DNA of 64,000 nucleotides from Elysia crispata (Eukaryota > Mollusca > Gastropoda > Plakobranchidae): assembly GCA_033675545.1 (NCBI GenBank), contig JAWDGP010002610.1, positions 1 through 64,000 on the forward strand, given 5' to 3'. Shown here in pieces: positions 22,126 to 33,340 of this stretch (the stretch's first letter is position 1; each line of letters begins with the position of its first letter). The notes below the pieces were generated by a model. That model was not told the origin of the DNA. It saw nothing but the letters and a program-made list of their open reading frames with translations, and ran no database searches. The translations under genes and the position numbers were made by a program.

Positions 22126-24490
22126 CTCCACTCCGTCTGTCCATCTCCTCTATTAAGCAATTCAGTCTGTCTCTCCTTCCGTCTCTGTCCTCTCCTCTAT
22201 TAATTCAGTCTGTCTCGCCCTCCGTCTGTCCACCCCCTCTAATAATTCACTCTCTCTCTCCCTCCGTCTGTCCTCCCCTCTATTAATTCACTCTGTCTCT
22301 CCCTCCGTCTGTCCTCTCCTCTATTAATTCACTCTGTCTCTCTCTCTCTGTGTGCTCTCCTCTATTAAATCACTCTTTCTCTCCCTCCGTCTTTCCTCCC
22401 CTCTATTAATTCAGTCTGTCTCTTCCTCCGTCTGTCCTCTCCTCTATTAATTCAGTCTGTCTCTCCCTCCGTCTGTCCTCTCCTCTATTAATTCACTCTG
22501 TCTCTCCCTCCGTCTGTCCTCTCCTCTATTAATTCACTCTGTCTCTTCCTCCGTCTGTCCTCTCCTCTATTATTTCAGTCTGTCTCTCCCTCCGTCTGTC
22601 CTCTCCTCTATTAATTCACCCTGTCTCTTCTTCCGTCTGTCCTCTCCTCTATTATTTCACTCTGTCTCTCCCTCCGTCTGTCCTCCCCTCTATTAATTCA
22701 GTCTGTCTCTCCCTCAATCTGTCCTCCCCTCTATTAATTCAGTCTGTCTCTTCCTCCTTCTGTCCTCTCCTCTATTAATTCACCCTGTCTCTCCCTCCGT
22801 CTGTCCTCTCCTCTATTAATTCAGTCTATCTCTCCCTCCGTCTGTCCTCCCCTCTATTAATTCAGTCTGTCTCTCCCTCCGTCTGTCCTCTCCTGTATTA
22901 ATTTAGTCTGTCTCGTCTTACTTCTGTCCTCCCCTCTATTAATTCAGTCTGTCTCTCCCTCCGTCTGTCCTCCCCTCTATTAATTCAGTCTGTCTCTCCC
23001 TCCTTCTGTTCTCCCCTCTATTAATTCAGTCTGTCTCTCCCTCCTTCTGTCCTCTCCTCTATTAATTCAGTCTGTCTCTTCCTCCGTCTGTCCTCCCCTC
23101 TATTAATTCAGTCTGTCTCTCCCTCCTTCTGTCCTCTCCTCTATTAATTCAGTCTGTCTCTCCCTCCGTCTGTCCTCCCCCTCTATTAATTCAGTCTGTC
23201 TCTCCCTCCGTCTTGCTGTCCTCTCGCTACTATTAATTCAGTCTGTCTCTCTCCCTCCGTCTGTCCACCTCCCCTCTATTAATTCAGTCTGTCTCTCCCT
23301 CCGTCTGTCCTCCTCCTCTATTAATTCAGTCTCTGTCTCTCCCTCCGTCTGTCCTCTCCTCTATTAATTCAGCTCTGTCTCTCTCCCTCCGTCTGTCCTT
23401 CGCTCTATTAATTCAGTCTGTCTCTCCCTCCGTCTGTCCTCCTTGGCTATTAATTCAGTCTGTCTCTCCCTCCGTCTCGTCCTCCCCTCTATTAATTCAC
23501 TCTGTCTCTCCCTACGTCTGTCCCTTCTCTCTATTAATTCAGTCTGTCTCTCCCTCCGTCTGTCCTCTCCTCCTATTAATTCAGTCTATGTCTCTCCCTC
23601 CGTCTGTTCCTCCCTCTATTAATTCAGTCTGTCTCTCCCTCCGTCTGTCTCGCTCTCGCTCTATTAATTCAGTCTGTCTCTCCCTCCGTCTGTCCTCCCC
23701 TCTATTAATTCAGTCTGTCTCTCCCTCCGTCTGTCCTCCCCCTCTATTAATTCAGTCTGTCTCTCCCTCCGTCACTAGTCACTCTCGCTACGGGTCTGCC
23801 CTGTGCTCTCCCTCCGGCCTGTCCTTTATTAATTCAGTCTGTCTCTCCCCTCCTTCTGTCCTCTCTCTTCTAGTAATTCAGTCTGTCTCTCCCTTCTTCT
23901 GTCCTCTCCTCTACTAATTCAGTCTGTCTCTCCCTCCCCTTGTCCTCTGCTCTATTAATTCAGTCTGTCTCTCCCTCCGTCTGTCCTCTCCTCTATTAAT
24001 TCACTCTGTCTCTCCCCTCCGTCTGTCCTCTCTTCGCTCTACACCTGGGGGTCCGTCTCTCCTCCGTTTGTCCTTCTTCGCTCTATTAATTCAAGTCTGT
24101 CTCTCCCTCCGTCTGTCCTCTCCTCTCTTAATTAAGTCTGTCTCTCCCTCCGTCTGTCCTCTCCTCTATTAATTCAGTCTGTCTCTCTCCCTCCGTCTGT
24201 CCTCCCGCTCTATTAATTCAGTCATTTTCTCCCTCCATCTGTCCTCTCCTCTATTAATTCAGTCTGTCTCTCACTCCTTCTGTCCTCTCCTCTATTAATT
24301 CAGTCTGTCTCTCCCTCCGTCTGTCCTCTCCTCTATTAATTCACTCTGTCTCTCCCTCCGTCTGTCCTCTCCTCTATTAATTCAGTCTGTCTCTCCCTCC
24401 GTCTGTCCTCTCCTCTATTAATTCAGTCTGTCTCTCCCTCCGTCTGTCCTCTCCCTCTATTAATTCACCTGTCTGTGTCTCCCACCGTCT
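22126..24490 (+). repeat. Moderately diverged array domain
   Basis: Phase breaks at about 22,130 (CTCCACTCC, then TTAAGCAATTC). The domain is rich in CAC for CAG, CTTCCTCC for CTCCCTCC, inserted C/CT bases, and isolated odd words such as ACACCTGGGG at 24,041. It contains a linked cluster at 22,890-22,925 that is repeated near 63,300, and an unusual 45-bp stretch at 23,772-23,822. The only forward frame here that begins with ATG (23,588) arises from a small insertion (CTATGTCTC for CTGTCTC) and is not a gene. Confidence 0.85.
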
Positions 24491-27400
24491 GTCCTCTCCT
24501 CTATTAATTCAGTCTGTCTCTCCCTCCGTCTGTCCTCCCCTCTATTAATTCAGTCTGTCTCTCCCTCCGTCTGTCCTCTCCTCTATTATTTCAGTCTGTC
24601 TCTCCCTCCGTCTGTCCTCCCCTCTATTAATTCAGTCTGTCTCTCCCTCCGTCTGTCCTCTCCTCTATTAATTCAGTCTGTCTCTCCCTCCGTCTGTCCT
24701 CTCCTCTATTAATTCAGTCTGTCTCTCCCTCCGTCTGTCCTCTCCTCTATTAATTCAGTCTGTCTCTCCCTCCGTCTGTCCTCTCCTCTATTAATTCAGT
24801 CTGTCTCTCCCTCCGTCTGTCCTCTCCTCTATTAATTCACTCTGTCTCTCCCTCCGTCTGTCCTCTCCTCTATTAATTCAGTCTGTCTCTCCCTCCGTCT
24901 GTCCTCTCCTCTATTAATTCAGTCTGTCTCTCCCTCCGTCTGTCCTCTCCTCTATTAATTCAGTCTGTCTCTCCCTCCGTCTGTCCTCTCTCGTCTATTA
25001 ATTCAGTCTGTCTCTCCCTCCGTCTGTCCTTCGCTCTCTTAATTCAGTCTGTCTCTCCCTCCGTCTGTCCTCTGCTCTATTAATTCAGTCTGTCTCTCCC
25101 TCCGTCTGTCCTCTCCTCTATTAATTCAGTCTGTCTCTCCCTCCGTCTGTCCTCTCCTCTATTAATTCAGTCAGTCTCTCCCTCCGTCTGTACTCCCCTC
25201 TACTAATTCAGTCTGTGTCTCCCTCCGTCTGTACTCTCCTCTATTAATTCAGTCTGTCTCTCCCTCCGTCTGTCCTCTCCTCTATTACTTCAGTCTGTCT
25301 CTCCCTCCGTCTGTCCTCTCCTCTATTACTTCAGTCTGTCTCTCCCTCCTTCTGTCCTCTCCTCTAGTAATTCAATCTGTCTCTCCCTCCGTAGGTCCTC
25401 CCCTCTATTAATTCACTCTGTCTCTCCCTCCGTCTGTCCTCCCCTCTATTAATTCGGTCTGTTTCTCCCTCCGTCTGTCCTCTCCTCTATTAATTCAGTC
25501 TGTCTCTCCCTCCGTCTGTCCTCCCCTCTATTAATTCAGTCTGTCTCTCCCTCCGTCTGTACTCTCCTCTATTAATTTAGTCTGTCTCTCCCTCCGTCTG
25601 TCCTCTCCCTCTATTAATTCAGTCTGTCTCTCCCTCCGTCTGTCCTCTCCTCTATTAATTCAGTCTGTCTCTCCCTCCGTCTGTCCTCTCCTCTATTAAT
25701 TCAGTCTGTCTCTCCCTCCGTCTGTCCTCTCCTCTATTAATTCAGTCTGTCTCTCCCTCCGTCTGTCCTCTCCTCTATTAATTCAGTCTGTCTCTCCCTC
25801 CGTCTGTCCTCTCCTCTATTAATTCAGTCTGTCTCTCCCTCCGTCTGTCCTCTCCTCTATTAATTCAGTCTGTCTCTCCCTCCGTCTGTCCTCCCCTCTA
25901 TTAATTCAGTCTGTCTCTCCCTCCGTCTGTCCTTCCCTCTATTAATTCAGTCTGTCTCTCCCTCCGTCTGTCCTCCCCTCTATTAATTCAGTCTGTCTCT
26001 CCCTCCGTCTGTCCTTCGCTCTATTAATTCAGTCTGTCTCTCCCTCCGTCTGTCCTCTCCTCTATTAATTCAGTCTGTCTCTCCCTCCGTCTGTCCTCTC
26101 CTCTATTAATTCAGTCTGTCTCTCCCTCCGTCTGTCCTCCCCTCTATTAATTCAGTCTGTCTCTCCCTCCGTCTGTCCTTCGCTCTATTAATTCAGTCTG
26201 TCTCTCCCTCCGTCTGTCCTTCGCTCTATTAATTCAGTCTGTCTCTCCCTCCGTCTGTCCTCTCCTCTATTAATTCAGTCTGTCTCTCCCTCCGTCTGTC
26301 CTCCCCTCTATTAATTCAGTCTGTTTCTCCCTCCGTCTGTTCTCCCCTCTATTAATTCAGTCTGTCTCTCCCTCCGTCTGTCCTTCGCTCTATTAATTCA
26401 GTCTGTCTCTCCCTCCGTCTGTCCTCCCCTCTATTAATTCAGTCTGTCTCTCCCTCCGTCTGTCCTCTCCTCTATTAATTCAGTCTGTCTCTCCCTCCGT
26501 CTGTCCTCCCCTCTATTAATTCAGTCTGTCTCTCCCTCCGTCTGTCCTCTCCTCTATTAATTCAGTCTGTCTCTCCCTCCGTCTGTCCTCCCCTCTATTA
26601 ATTCACTCTGTCTCTCCCTCCGTCTGTCCTCTCCTCTATTATTTCAGTCTGTCTCTCCCTCCGTCTGTCCTCTCCTCTATTAATTCAGTCTGTCTCTCCC
26701 TCCGTCTGTCCTCTCCTCTAGTAATTCAGTCTGTCTCTCCCTCCGTCTGTCCTCTCCTCTATTAATTCAGTCTGTCTCTCCCTCCGTCTGTCCTCTCCTC
26801 TATTAATTCAGTCTGTCTCTCCCTCCGTCTGTCCTCCCCTCTATTAATTCAGTCTGTCTCTCCCTCCGTCTGTCCACCCCTCTATTAATTCGGTCTGTCT
26901 CTCCCTCCGTCTGTCCCTCCCTCTCTATTAATTCAGTGTGTCTCTCCCTCCGTCTGTCCTCTCCTCTATTAATTCAGTCTGTCTCTCCCTCCGTCTGTCC
27001 CCCTATCTATTAATTTAGTCTGTCTCTCCCTCCGTCTGTCCTCCCCTCTACTAATTCAGTCTGTCTCTCCCTCCGTCTGTCCTCTCCTCTATTAATTCAG
27101 TCTGTCTCTCCCTCCGTCTGTCCTCCCCTCTATTAATTCAGTCTGTCTCTCCCTCCGTCTGTCCTCCCCTCTATTAATTCAGTCTGTCTCTCCCTCCGTC
27201 TGTCCTCCCCTCTATTAATTCAGTCTGTCTCTCCCTCCGTCTGTCCTCTCCTCTATTAATTCAGTCTGTCTCTCCCTCCGTCTGTCCTCCCCTCTATTAA
27301 TTCAGTCTGTCTCTCCCTCCTTCTGTCCTCCCTCTATTAATTCAGTCTGTCTCTCCCTCCGTCTGTCCTCTCCTCTATTAATTCAGTCTGTCTCTCCCTC

Positions 27401-30400
27401 CGTCTGTCCTCTCCTCTATTAATTCAGTCTGTCTCTCCCTCCGTCTGTCCTCTCCTCTATTAATTCAGTCTGTCTCTCCCTCCGTCTGTCCTCTCCTCTA
27501 TTAATTCAGTCTGTCTCTCCCTCCGTCTGTCCTCCCCTCTATTAATTCAGTCTGTCTCTCCCTCCGTCTGTCCTCTCCTCTATTAATTCAGTCTGTCTCT
27601 CCCTCCGTCTGTCCTCTCCTCTATTAATTCAGTCTGTCTCTCCCTCCGTCTGTCCTCTCGCTCTATTAATTCAGTCTGTCTCTCCCTCCGTCTGTCCTCC
27701 CCTCTATTAATTCAGTCTGTCTCTCCCTCCGTCTGTCCTCTCCTCTATTAATTCAGTCTGTCTCTCCCTCCGTCTGTCCTCTCCTCTATTAATTCAGTCT
27801 GTCTCTCCCTCCGTCTGTCCTCTCCTCTATTAATTTAGTCTGTCTCTCCCTCCGTCTGTCCTCCCCTCTATTAATTCAGTCTGTCTCTCCCTCCGTCTGT
27901 CCTCCCCTCTATTAATTCAGTCTGTCTCTCCCTCCGTCTGTCCTCTCCTCTATTAATTCAGTCTGTCTCTCCCTCCGTCTGTCCTCTCCTCTATTAATTC
28001 AGTCTGTCTCTCCCTCCGTCTGTCCTCACCTCTATTAATTCAGTCTGTCTCTCCCTCCGTCTGTCCTCTCCTCTATTAATTCAGTCTGTCTCTCCCTCCG
28101 TCTGTCCTCCCCTCTATTAATTCAGTCTGTCTCTCCCTCCGTCTGTCCTCTCCTCTATTAATTCAGTCTGTCTCTCCCTCCGTCTGTCCTCCCCTCTATT
28201 AATTCAGTCTGTCTCTCCCTCCGTCTGTCCTCCTCCTCTATTAACTCAGTCTGTCTCTCCCTCCGTCTGTCCTCCCCTCTATTAATTCAGTCTGTCTCTC
28301 CCTCCGTCTGTCCTCTCCTCTATTAATTCAGTCTGTCTCTCCCTCCGTCTGTCCTCCCCTCTATTAATTCAGTCTGTCTCTCCCTCCGTCTGTCCTCTCC
28401 TCTATTAATTCAGTCTGTCTCTCCCTCCGTCTGTCCTCCCCTCTATTAATTCAGTCTGTCTCTCCCTCCGTCTGTCCTCCCCTCTATTAATTCAGTCTGT
28501 CTCTCCCTCCGTCTGTCCTCTCCTCTATTAATTCAGTCTGTCTCTCCCTCCGTCTGTCCTCCCCTCTATTAATTCAGTCTGTCTCTCCCTCCGTCTGTCC
28601 TCTCCTCTATTAATTCAGTCTGTCTCTCCCTCCGTCTGTCCTCTCCTCTATTAATTCAGTCTGTCTCTCCCTCCGTCTGTCCTCTCCTCTATTAATTCAG
28701 TCTGTCTCTCCCTCCGTCTGTCCTCCCCTCTATTAATTCAGTCTGTCTCTCCCTCCGTCTGTCCTCCCCTCTATTAATTCAGTCTGTCTCTCCCTCCGTC
28801 TGTCCTCTCCTCTATTAATTCAGTCTGTCTCTCCCTCCGTCTGTCCTCTCCTCTATTAATTCAGTCTGTCTCTCCCTCCGTCTGTCCTCCCCTCTATTAA
28901 TTCAGTCTGTCTCTCCCTCCGTCTGTCCTTCGCTCTATTAATTCAGTCTGTCTCTCCCTCCGTCTGTCCTCTCCTCTATTAATTCAGTCTGTCTCTCCCT
29001 CCGTCTGTCCTCCCCTCTATTAATTCAGTCTGTCTCTCCCTCCGTCTGTCCTCTCCTCTATTAATTCAGTCTGTCTCTCCCTCCGTCTGTCCTCCCCTCT
29101 ATTAATTCAGTCTGTCTCTCCCTCCGTCTGTCCTCTCCTCTATTAATTCAGTCTGTCTCTCCCTCCGTCTGTCCTCCCCTCTATTAATTCAGTCTGTCTC
29201 TCCCTCCGTCTGTCCTCTCCTCTATTAATTCAGTCTGTCTCTCCCTCCGTCTGTCCTCTCCTCTATTAATTCAGTCTGTCTCTCCCTCCGTCTGTCCTTC
29301 CCTCTATTAATTCAGTCTGTCTCTCCCTCCGTCTGTCCTCTCCTCTATTAATTCAGTCTGTCTCTCCCTCCGTCTGTCCTCTCCTCTATTAATTCAGTCT
29401 GTCTCTCCCTCCGTCTGTCCTCTCCTCTATTAATTCAGTCTGTCTCTCCCTCCGTCTGTCCTCTCCTCTATTAATTCAGTCTGTCTCTCCCTCCGTCTGT
29501 CCTCTCCTCTATTAATTCAGTCTGTCTCTCCCTCCGTCTGTCCTCTCCTCTATTAATTCAGTCTGTCTCTCCCTCCGTCTGTCCTCTCCTCTATTAATTC
29601 AGTCTGTCTCTCCCTCCGTCTGTCCTCCCCTCTATTAATTCAGTCTGTCTCTCCCTCCGTCTGTCCTCTCCTCTATTAATTCAGTCTGTCTCTCCCTCCG
29701 TCTGTCCTCTCCTCTATTAATTCAGTCTGTCTCTCCCTCCGTCTGTCCTCCCCTCTATTAATTCAGTCTGTCTCTCCCTCCGTCTGTCCTCTCCTCTATT
29801 AATTCAGTCTGTCTCTCCCTCCGTCTGTCCTCTCCTCTATTAATTCAGTCTGTCTCTCCCTCCGTCTGTCCTCCCCTCTATTAATTCAGTCTGTCTCTCC
29901 CTCCGTCTGTCCTCTCCTCTATTAATTCAGTCTGTCTCTCCCTCCGTCTGTCCTCTCCTCTATTAATTCAGTCTGTCTCTCCCTCCGTCTGTCCTCCCCT
30001 CTATTAATTCAGTCTGTCTCTCCCTCCGTCTGTCCTCTCCTCTATTAATTCAGTCTGTCTCTCCCTCCGTCTGTCCTTCGCTCTATTAATTCAGTCTGTC
30101 TCTCCCTCCGTCTGTCCTCTCCTCTATTAATTCAGTCTGTCTCTCCCTCCGTCTGTCCTCCCCTCTATTAATTCAGTCTGTCTCTCCCTCCGTCTGTCCT
30201 CCCCTCTATTAATTCAGTCTGTCTCTCCCTCCGTCTGTCCTCCCCTCTATTAATTCAGTCTGTCTCTCCCTCCGTCTGTCCTCTCCTCTATTAATTCAGT
30301 CTGTCTCTCCCTCCGTCTGTCCTCTCCTCTATTAATTCAGTCTGTCTCTCCCTCCTTCTGTCCTCTCCTCTATTAATTCAGTCTGTCTCTCCCTCCGTCT

Positions 30401-31000
30401 GTCCTCTCCTCTATTAATTCAGTCTGTCTCTCCCTCCGTCTGTCCTCCCCTCTATTAATTCAGTCTGTCTCTCCCTCCGTCTGTCCTCCCCTCTATTAAT
30501 TCAGTCTGTCTCTCCCTCCGTCTGTCCTTCGCTCTATTAATTCAGTCTGTCTCTCCCTCCGTCTGTCCTTCGCTCTATTAATTCAGTCTGTCTCTCCCTC
30601 CGTCTGTCCTTCGCTCTATTAATTCAGTCTGTCTCTCCCTCCGTCTGTCCTTCGCTCTATTAATTCAGTCTGTCTCTCCCTCCGTCTGTCCTCCCCTCTA
30701 TTAATTCAGTCTGTCTCTCCCTCCGTCTGTCCTCTCCTCTATTAATTCAGTCTGTCTCTCCCTCCGTCTGTCCTCCCCTCTATTAATTCAGTCTGTCTCT
30801 CCCTCCGTCTGTCCTCCCCTCTATTAATTCAGTCTGTCTCTCCCTCCGTCTGTCCTCTCCTCTATTAATTCAGTCTGTCTCTCCCTCCGTCTGTCCTCCC
30901 CTCTATTAATTCAGTCTGTCTCTCCCTCCGTCTGTCCTCCCCTCTATTAATTCAGTCTGTCTCTCCCTCCGTCTGTCCATCCCTCTGTTAATTCAGTCTG
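24491..31000 (+). repeat. Near-perfect array domain 3 (G39, mixed CTCTCC/CTCCCC)
   Basis: Units are almost uniform. Position 39 is nearly always G, giving one CpG per unit, while position 8 alternates irregularly between T and C. A minor subfamily, CCTTCGCTC, appears as single units (e.g. near 26,010, 26,168, 26,219, 28,928, 30,077) and as a run of four at 30,526-30,655. Indels are few. Confidence 0.93.
30522..30685 (+). repeat. Run of four CCTTCGCTC units
   Basis: Four consecutive units carry CCTTCGCTC (starting 30,526, 30,567, 30,608 and 30,649), exactly 41 bp apart, in a region where this subfamily is otherwise scattered. This is local amplification of a single variant unit. Confidence 0.88.
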
Positions 31001-33000
31001 TCTCTCCCTCCGTCTGTCCTCTCCTCTATTAATTCAGTCTGTCTCTCCCTCCGTCTGTCCTCCCCTCTATTAATTCAGTCTGTCTCTCCCTCCGTCTGTC
31101 CTCCCCTCTATTAATTCAGTCTGTCTCTCCCTCCGTCTGTCCTCCCCTCTATTAATTCAGTCTGTCTCTCCCTCCGTCTGTCCTCTCCTCTATTAATTCA
31201 GTCTGTCTCTCCCTCCGTCTGTCCTCCCCTCTATTAATTCAGTCTGTCTCTCCCTCCGTCTGTCCTCCCCTCTATTAATTCAGTCTGTCTCTCCCTCCGT
31301 CTGTCCTCCCCTCTATTAATTCAGTCTGTCTCTCCCTCCGTCTGTCCTCCCCTCTATTAATTCAGTCTGTCTCTCCCTCCGTCTGTCCTCCCCTCTATTA
31401 ATTCAGTCTGTCTCTCCCTCCGTCTGTCCTCCCCTCTATTAATTCAGTCTGTCTCTCCCTCCGTCTGTCCTCCCCTCTATTAATTCAGTCTGTCTCTCCC
31501 TCCGTCTGTCCTCCCCTCTATTAATTCAGTCTGTCTCTCCCTCCGTCTGTCCTCCCCTCTATTAATTCAGTCTGTCTCTCCCTCCGTCTGTCCTCTCCTC
31601 TTTTAATTCAGTCTGTCTCTCCCTCCGTCTGTCCATCCCTCTATTAATTCAGTCTGTCTCTCCCTCCGTCTGTCCTTCGCTCTATTAATTCAGTCTGTCT
31701 CTCCCTCCGTCTGTCCTCCGCTCTATTAATTCAGTCTGTCTCTCCCTCCGTCTGTCCTCCCCTCTATTAATTCAGTCTGTCTCTCCCTCCGTCTGTCCTC
31801 CCCTCTATTAATTCAGTCTGTCTCTCCCTCCGTCTGTCCTTCGCTCTATTAATTCAGTCTGTCTCTCCCTCCGTCTGTCCTTCGCTCTATTAATTCAGTC
31901 TGTCTCTCCCTCCGTCTGTCCTCCCCTCTATTAATTCAGTCTGTCTCTCCCTCCGTCTGTCCTCTCCTCTATTAATTCAGTCTGTCTCTCCCTCCGTCTG
32001 TCCTCTCCTCTATTAATTCAGTCTGTCTCTCCCTCCGTCTGTCCTCTCCTCTATTAATTCAGTCTGTCTCTCCCTCCGTCTGTCCTCTCCTCTATTAATT
32101 CACTCTGTCTCTCCCTCCGTCTGTCCTCCCCTCTATTAATTCAGTCTGTCTCTCCTTACGTCTGTCCTTCGCTCTAATAATTCAGTCTGTCTCTCCCTCC
32201 GTCTGTCCTCCCCTCTAATCATTCACTCTGTCTCTCCCTCCGTCTGTCCTCTCCTCTATTAATTCAGTCTGTCTCTCCCTCCGTCTGTCCTCCCCTCTAT
32301 TAATTCAGTCTGTCTCTCCCTCCGTCTGTCCTCTCCTCTATTAATTCAGTCTGTCTCTCCCTCCGTCTGTCCTCCCCTCTATTAATTCAGTCTGTCTCTC
32401 CCTCCGTCTGTCCTCTCCTCTATTAATTCAGTCTGTCTCTCCCTCCGTCTGTCCTCCCCTCTATTAATTCAGTCTGTCTCTCCCTCCGTCTGTCCTCTCC
32501 TCTATTAATTCAGTCTGTCTCTCCCTCCGTCTGTCCTCCCCTCTATTAATTCAGTCTGTCTCTCCCTCCGTCTGTCCTCCCCTCTATTAATTCAGTCTGT
32601 CTCTCCCTCCGTCTGTCCATCCCTCTATTAATTCAGTCTGTCTCTCCCTCCTTCTGTCCTCTCCTCTATTAATTCAGTCTGTCTCTCCCTCCGTCTGTCC
32701 ACCCCTCTATTAATTCAGTTTGTCTCTCCCTCCGTCTGTCCTCCCCTCTATTAATTCAGTCTGTGTCTCCCTCCGTCTGTCCTTCGCTCTATTAATTCAG
32801 CCTGTCTCTCCCTCCGTCTGTCCACCCCTCTATTAATTCAGTCTGTCTCTCCCTCCGTCTGTCCTCCCCTCTATTAATTCACTCTGTCTCTCCCTCCGTC
32901 TGTCCTCCCCTCTATTAATTCAGTCTGTCTCTCCCTCCGTCTGTCCTCCCCTCTATTAATTCAGTCTGTCTCTCCCTCCGTCTGTCCTTCGCTCTATTAA

Positions 33001-33340
33001 TTCAGTCTGTTTCTCCCTCCGTCTGTCCTTCGCTCTATTAATTCAGTCTGTTTCTCCCTCCGTCTGTCCTCTCCTCTATTAATTCACTCTGTTTCTCCCT
33101 CCGTCTGTCCTCCCCTCTATTAATTCACTCTGTTTCTCCCTCCGTCTGTTCTCCCCTCTATTAATTCAGTCTGTCTCTCCCTCCGTCTGTCCTTCGCTCT
33201 ATTAATTCAGTCTGTTTCTCCCTCCGTCTGTCCTTCGCTCTATTAATTCAGTCTGTTTCTCCCTCCGTCTGTCCTTCGCTCTATTAATTCAGTCTGTTTC
33301 TCCCTCCGTCTGTCTTTCGCTCTATTAATTCACTCTGTCT
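33001..33340 (+). repeat. Cluster of GTTTCTCC and CCTTCGCTC units
   Basis: Seven of eight consecutive units carry GTTTCTCC for GTCTCTCC (33,009, 33,050, 33,091, 33,132, 33,214, 33,255, 33,296). Several also carry CCTTCGCTC, the last as CTTTCGCTC. Both changes are uncommon elsewhere, so the cluster reflects local amplification and sideways spread of a doubly variant unit. Confidence 0.85.

Noticed and set aside
23588-23917. Open frame of 109 codons starting with ATG
   Set aside because: The ATG comes from a small insertion in one unit (CTATGTCTC). The frame is translated satellite plus the odd stretch at 23,772-23,822. No upstream or downstream gene signals are visible.
24491-33340. CENP-B box in the TTCGCTCTATT units
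   Set aside because: TTCG, four bases and A match the left half of the known box, but the required CGGG is replaced by AATT, so only five of nine essential bases agree.
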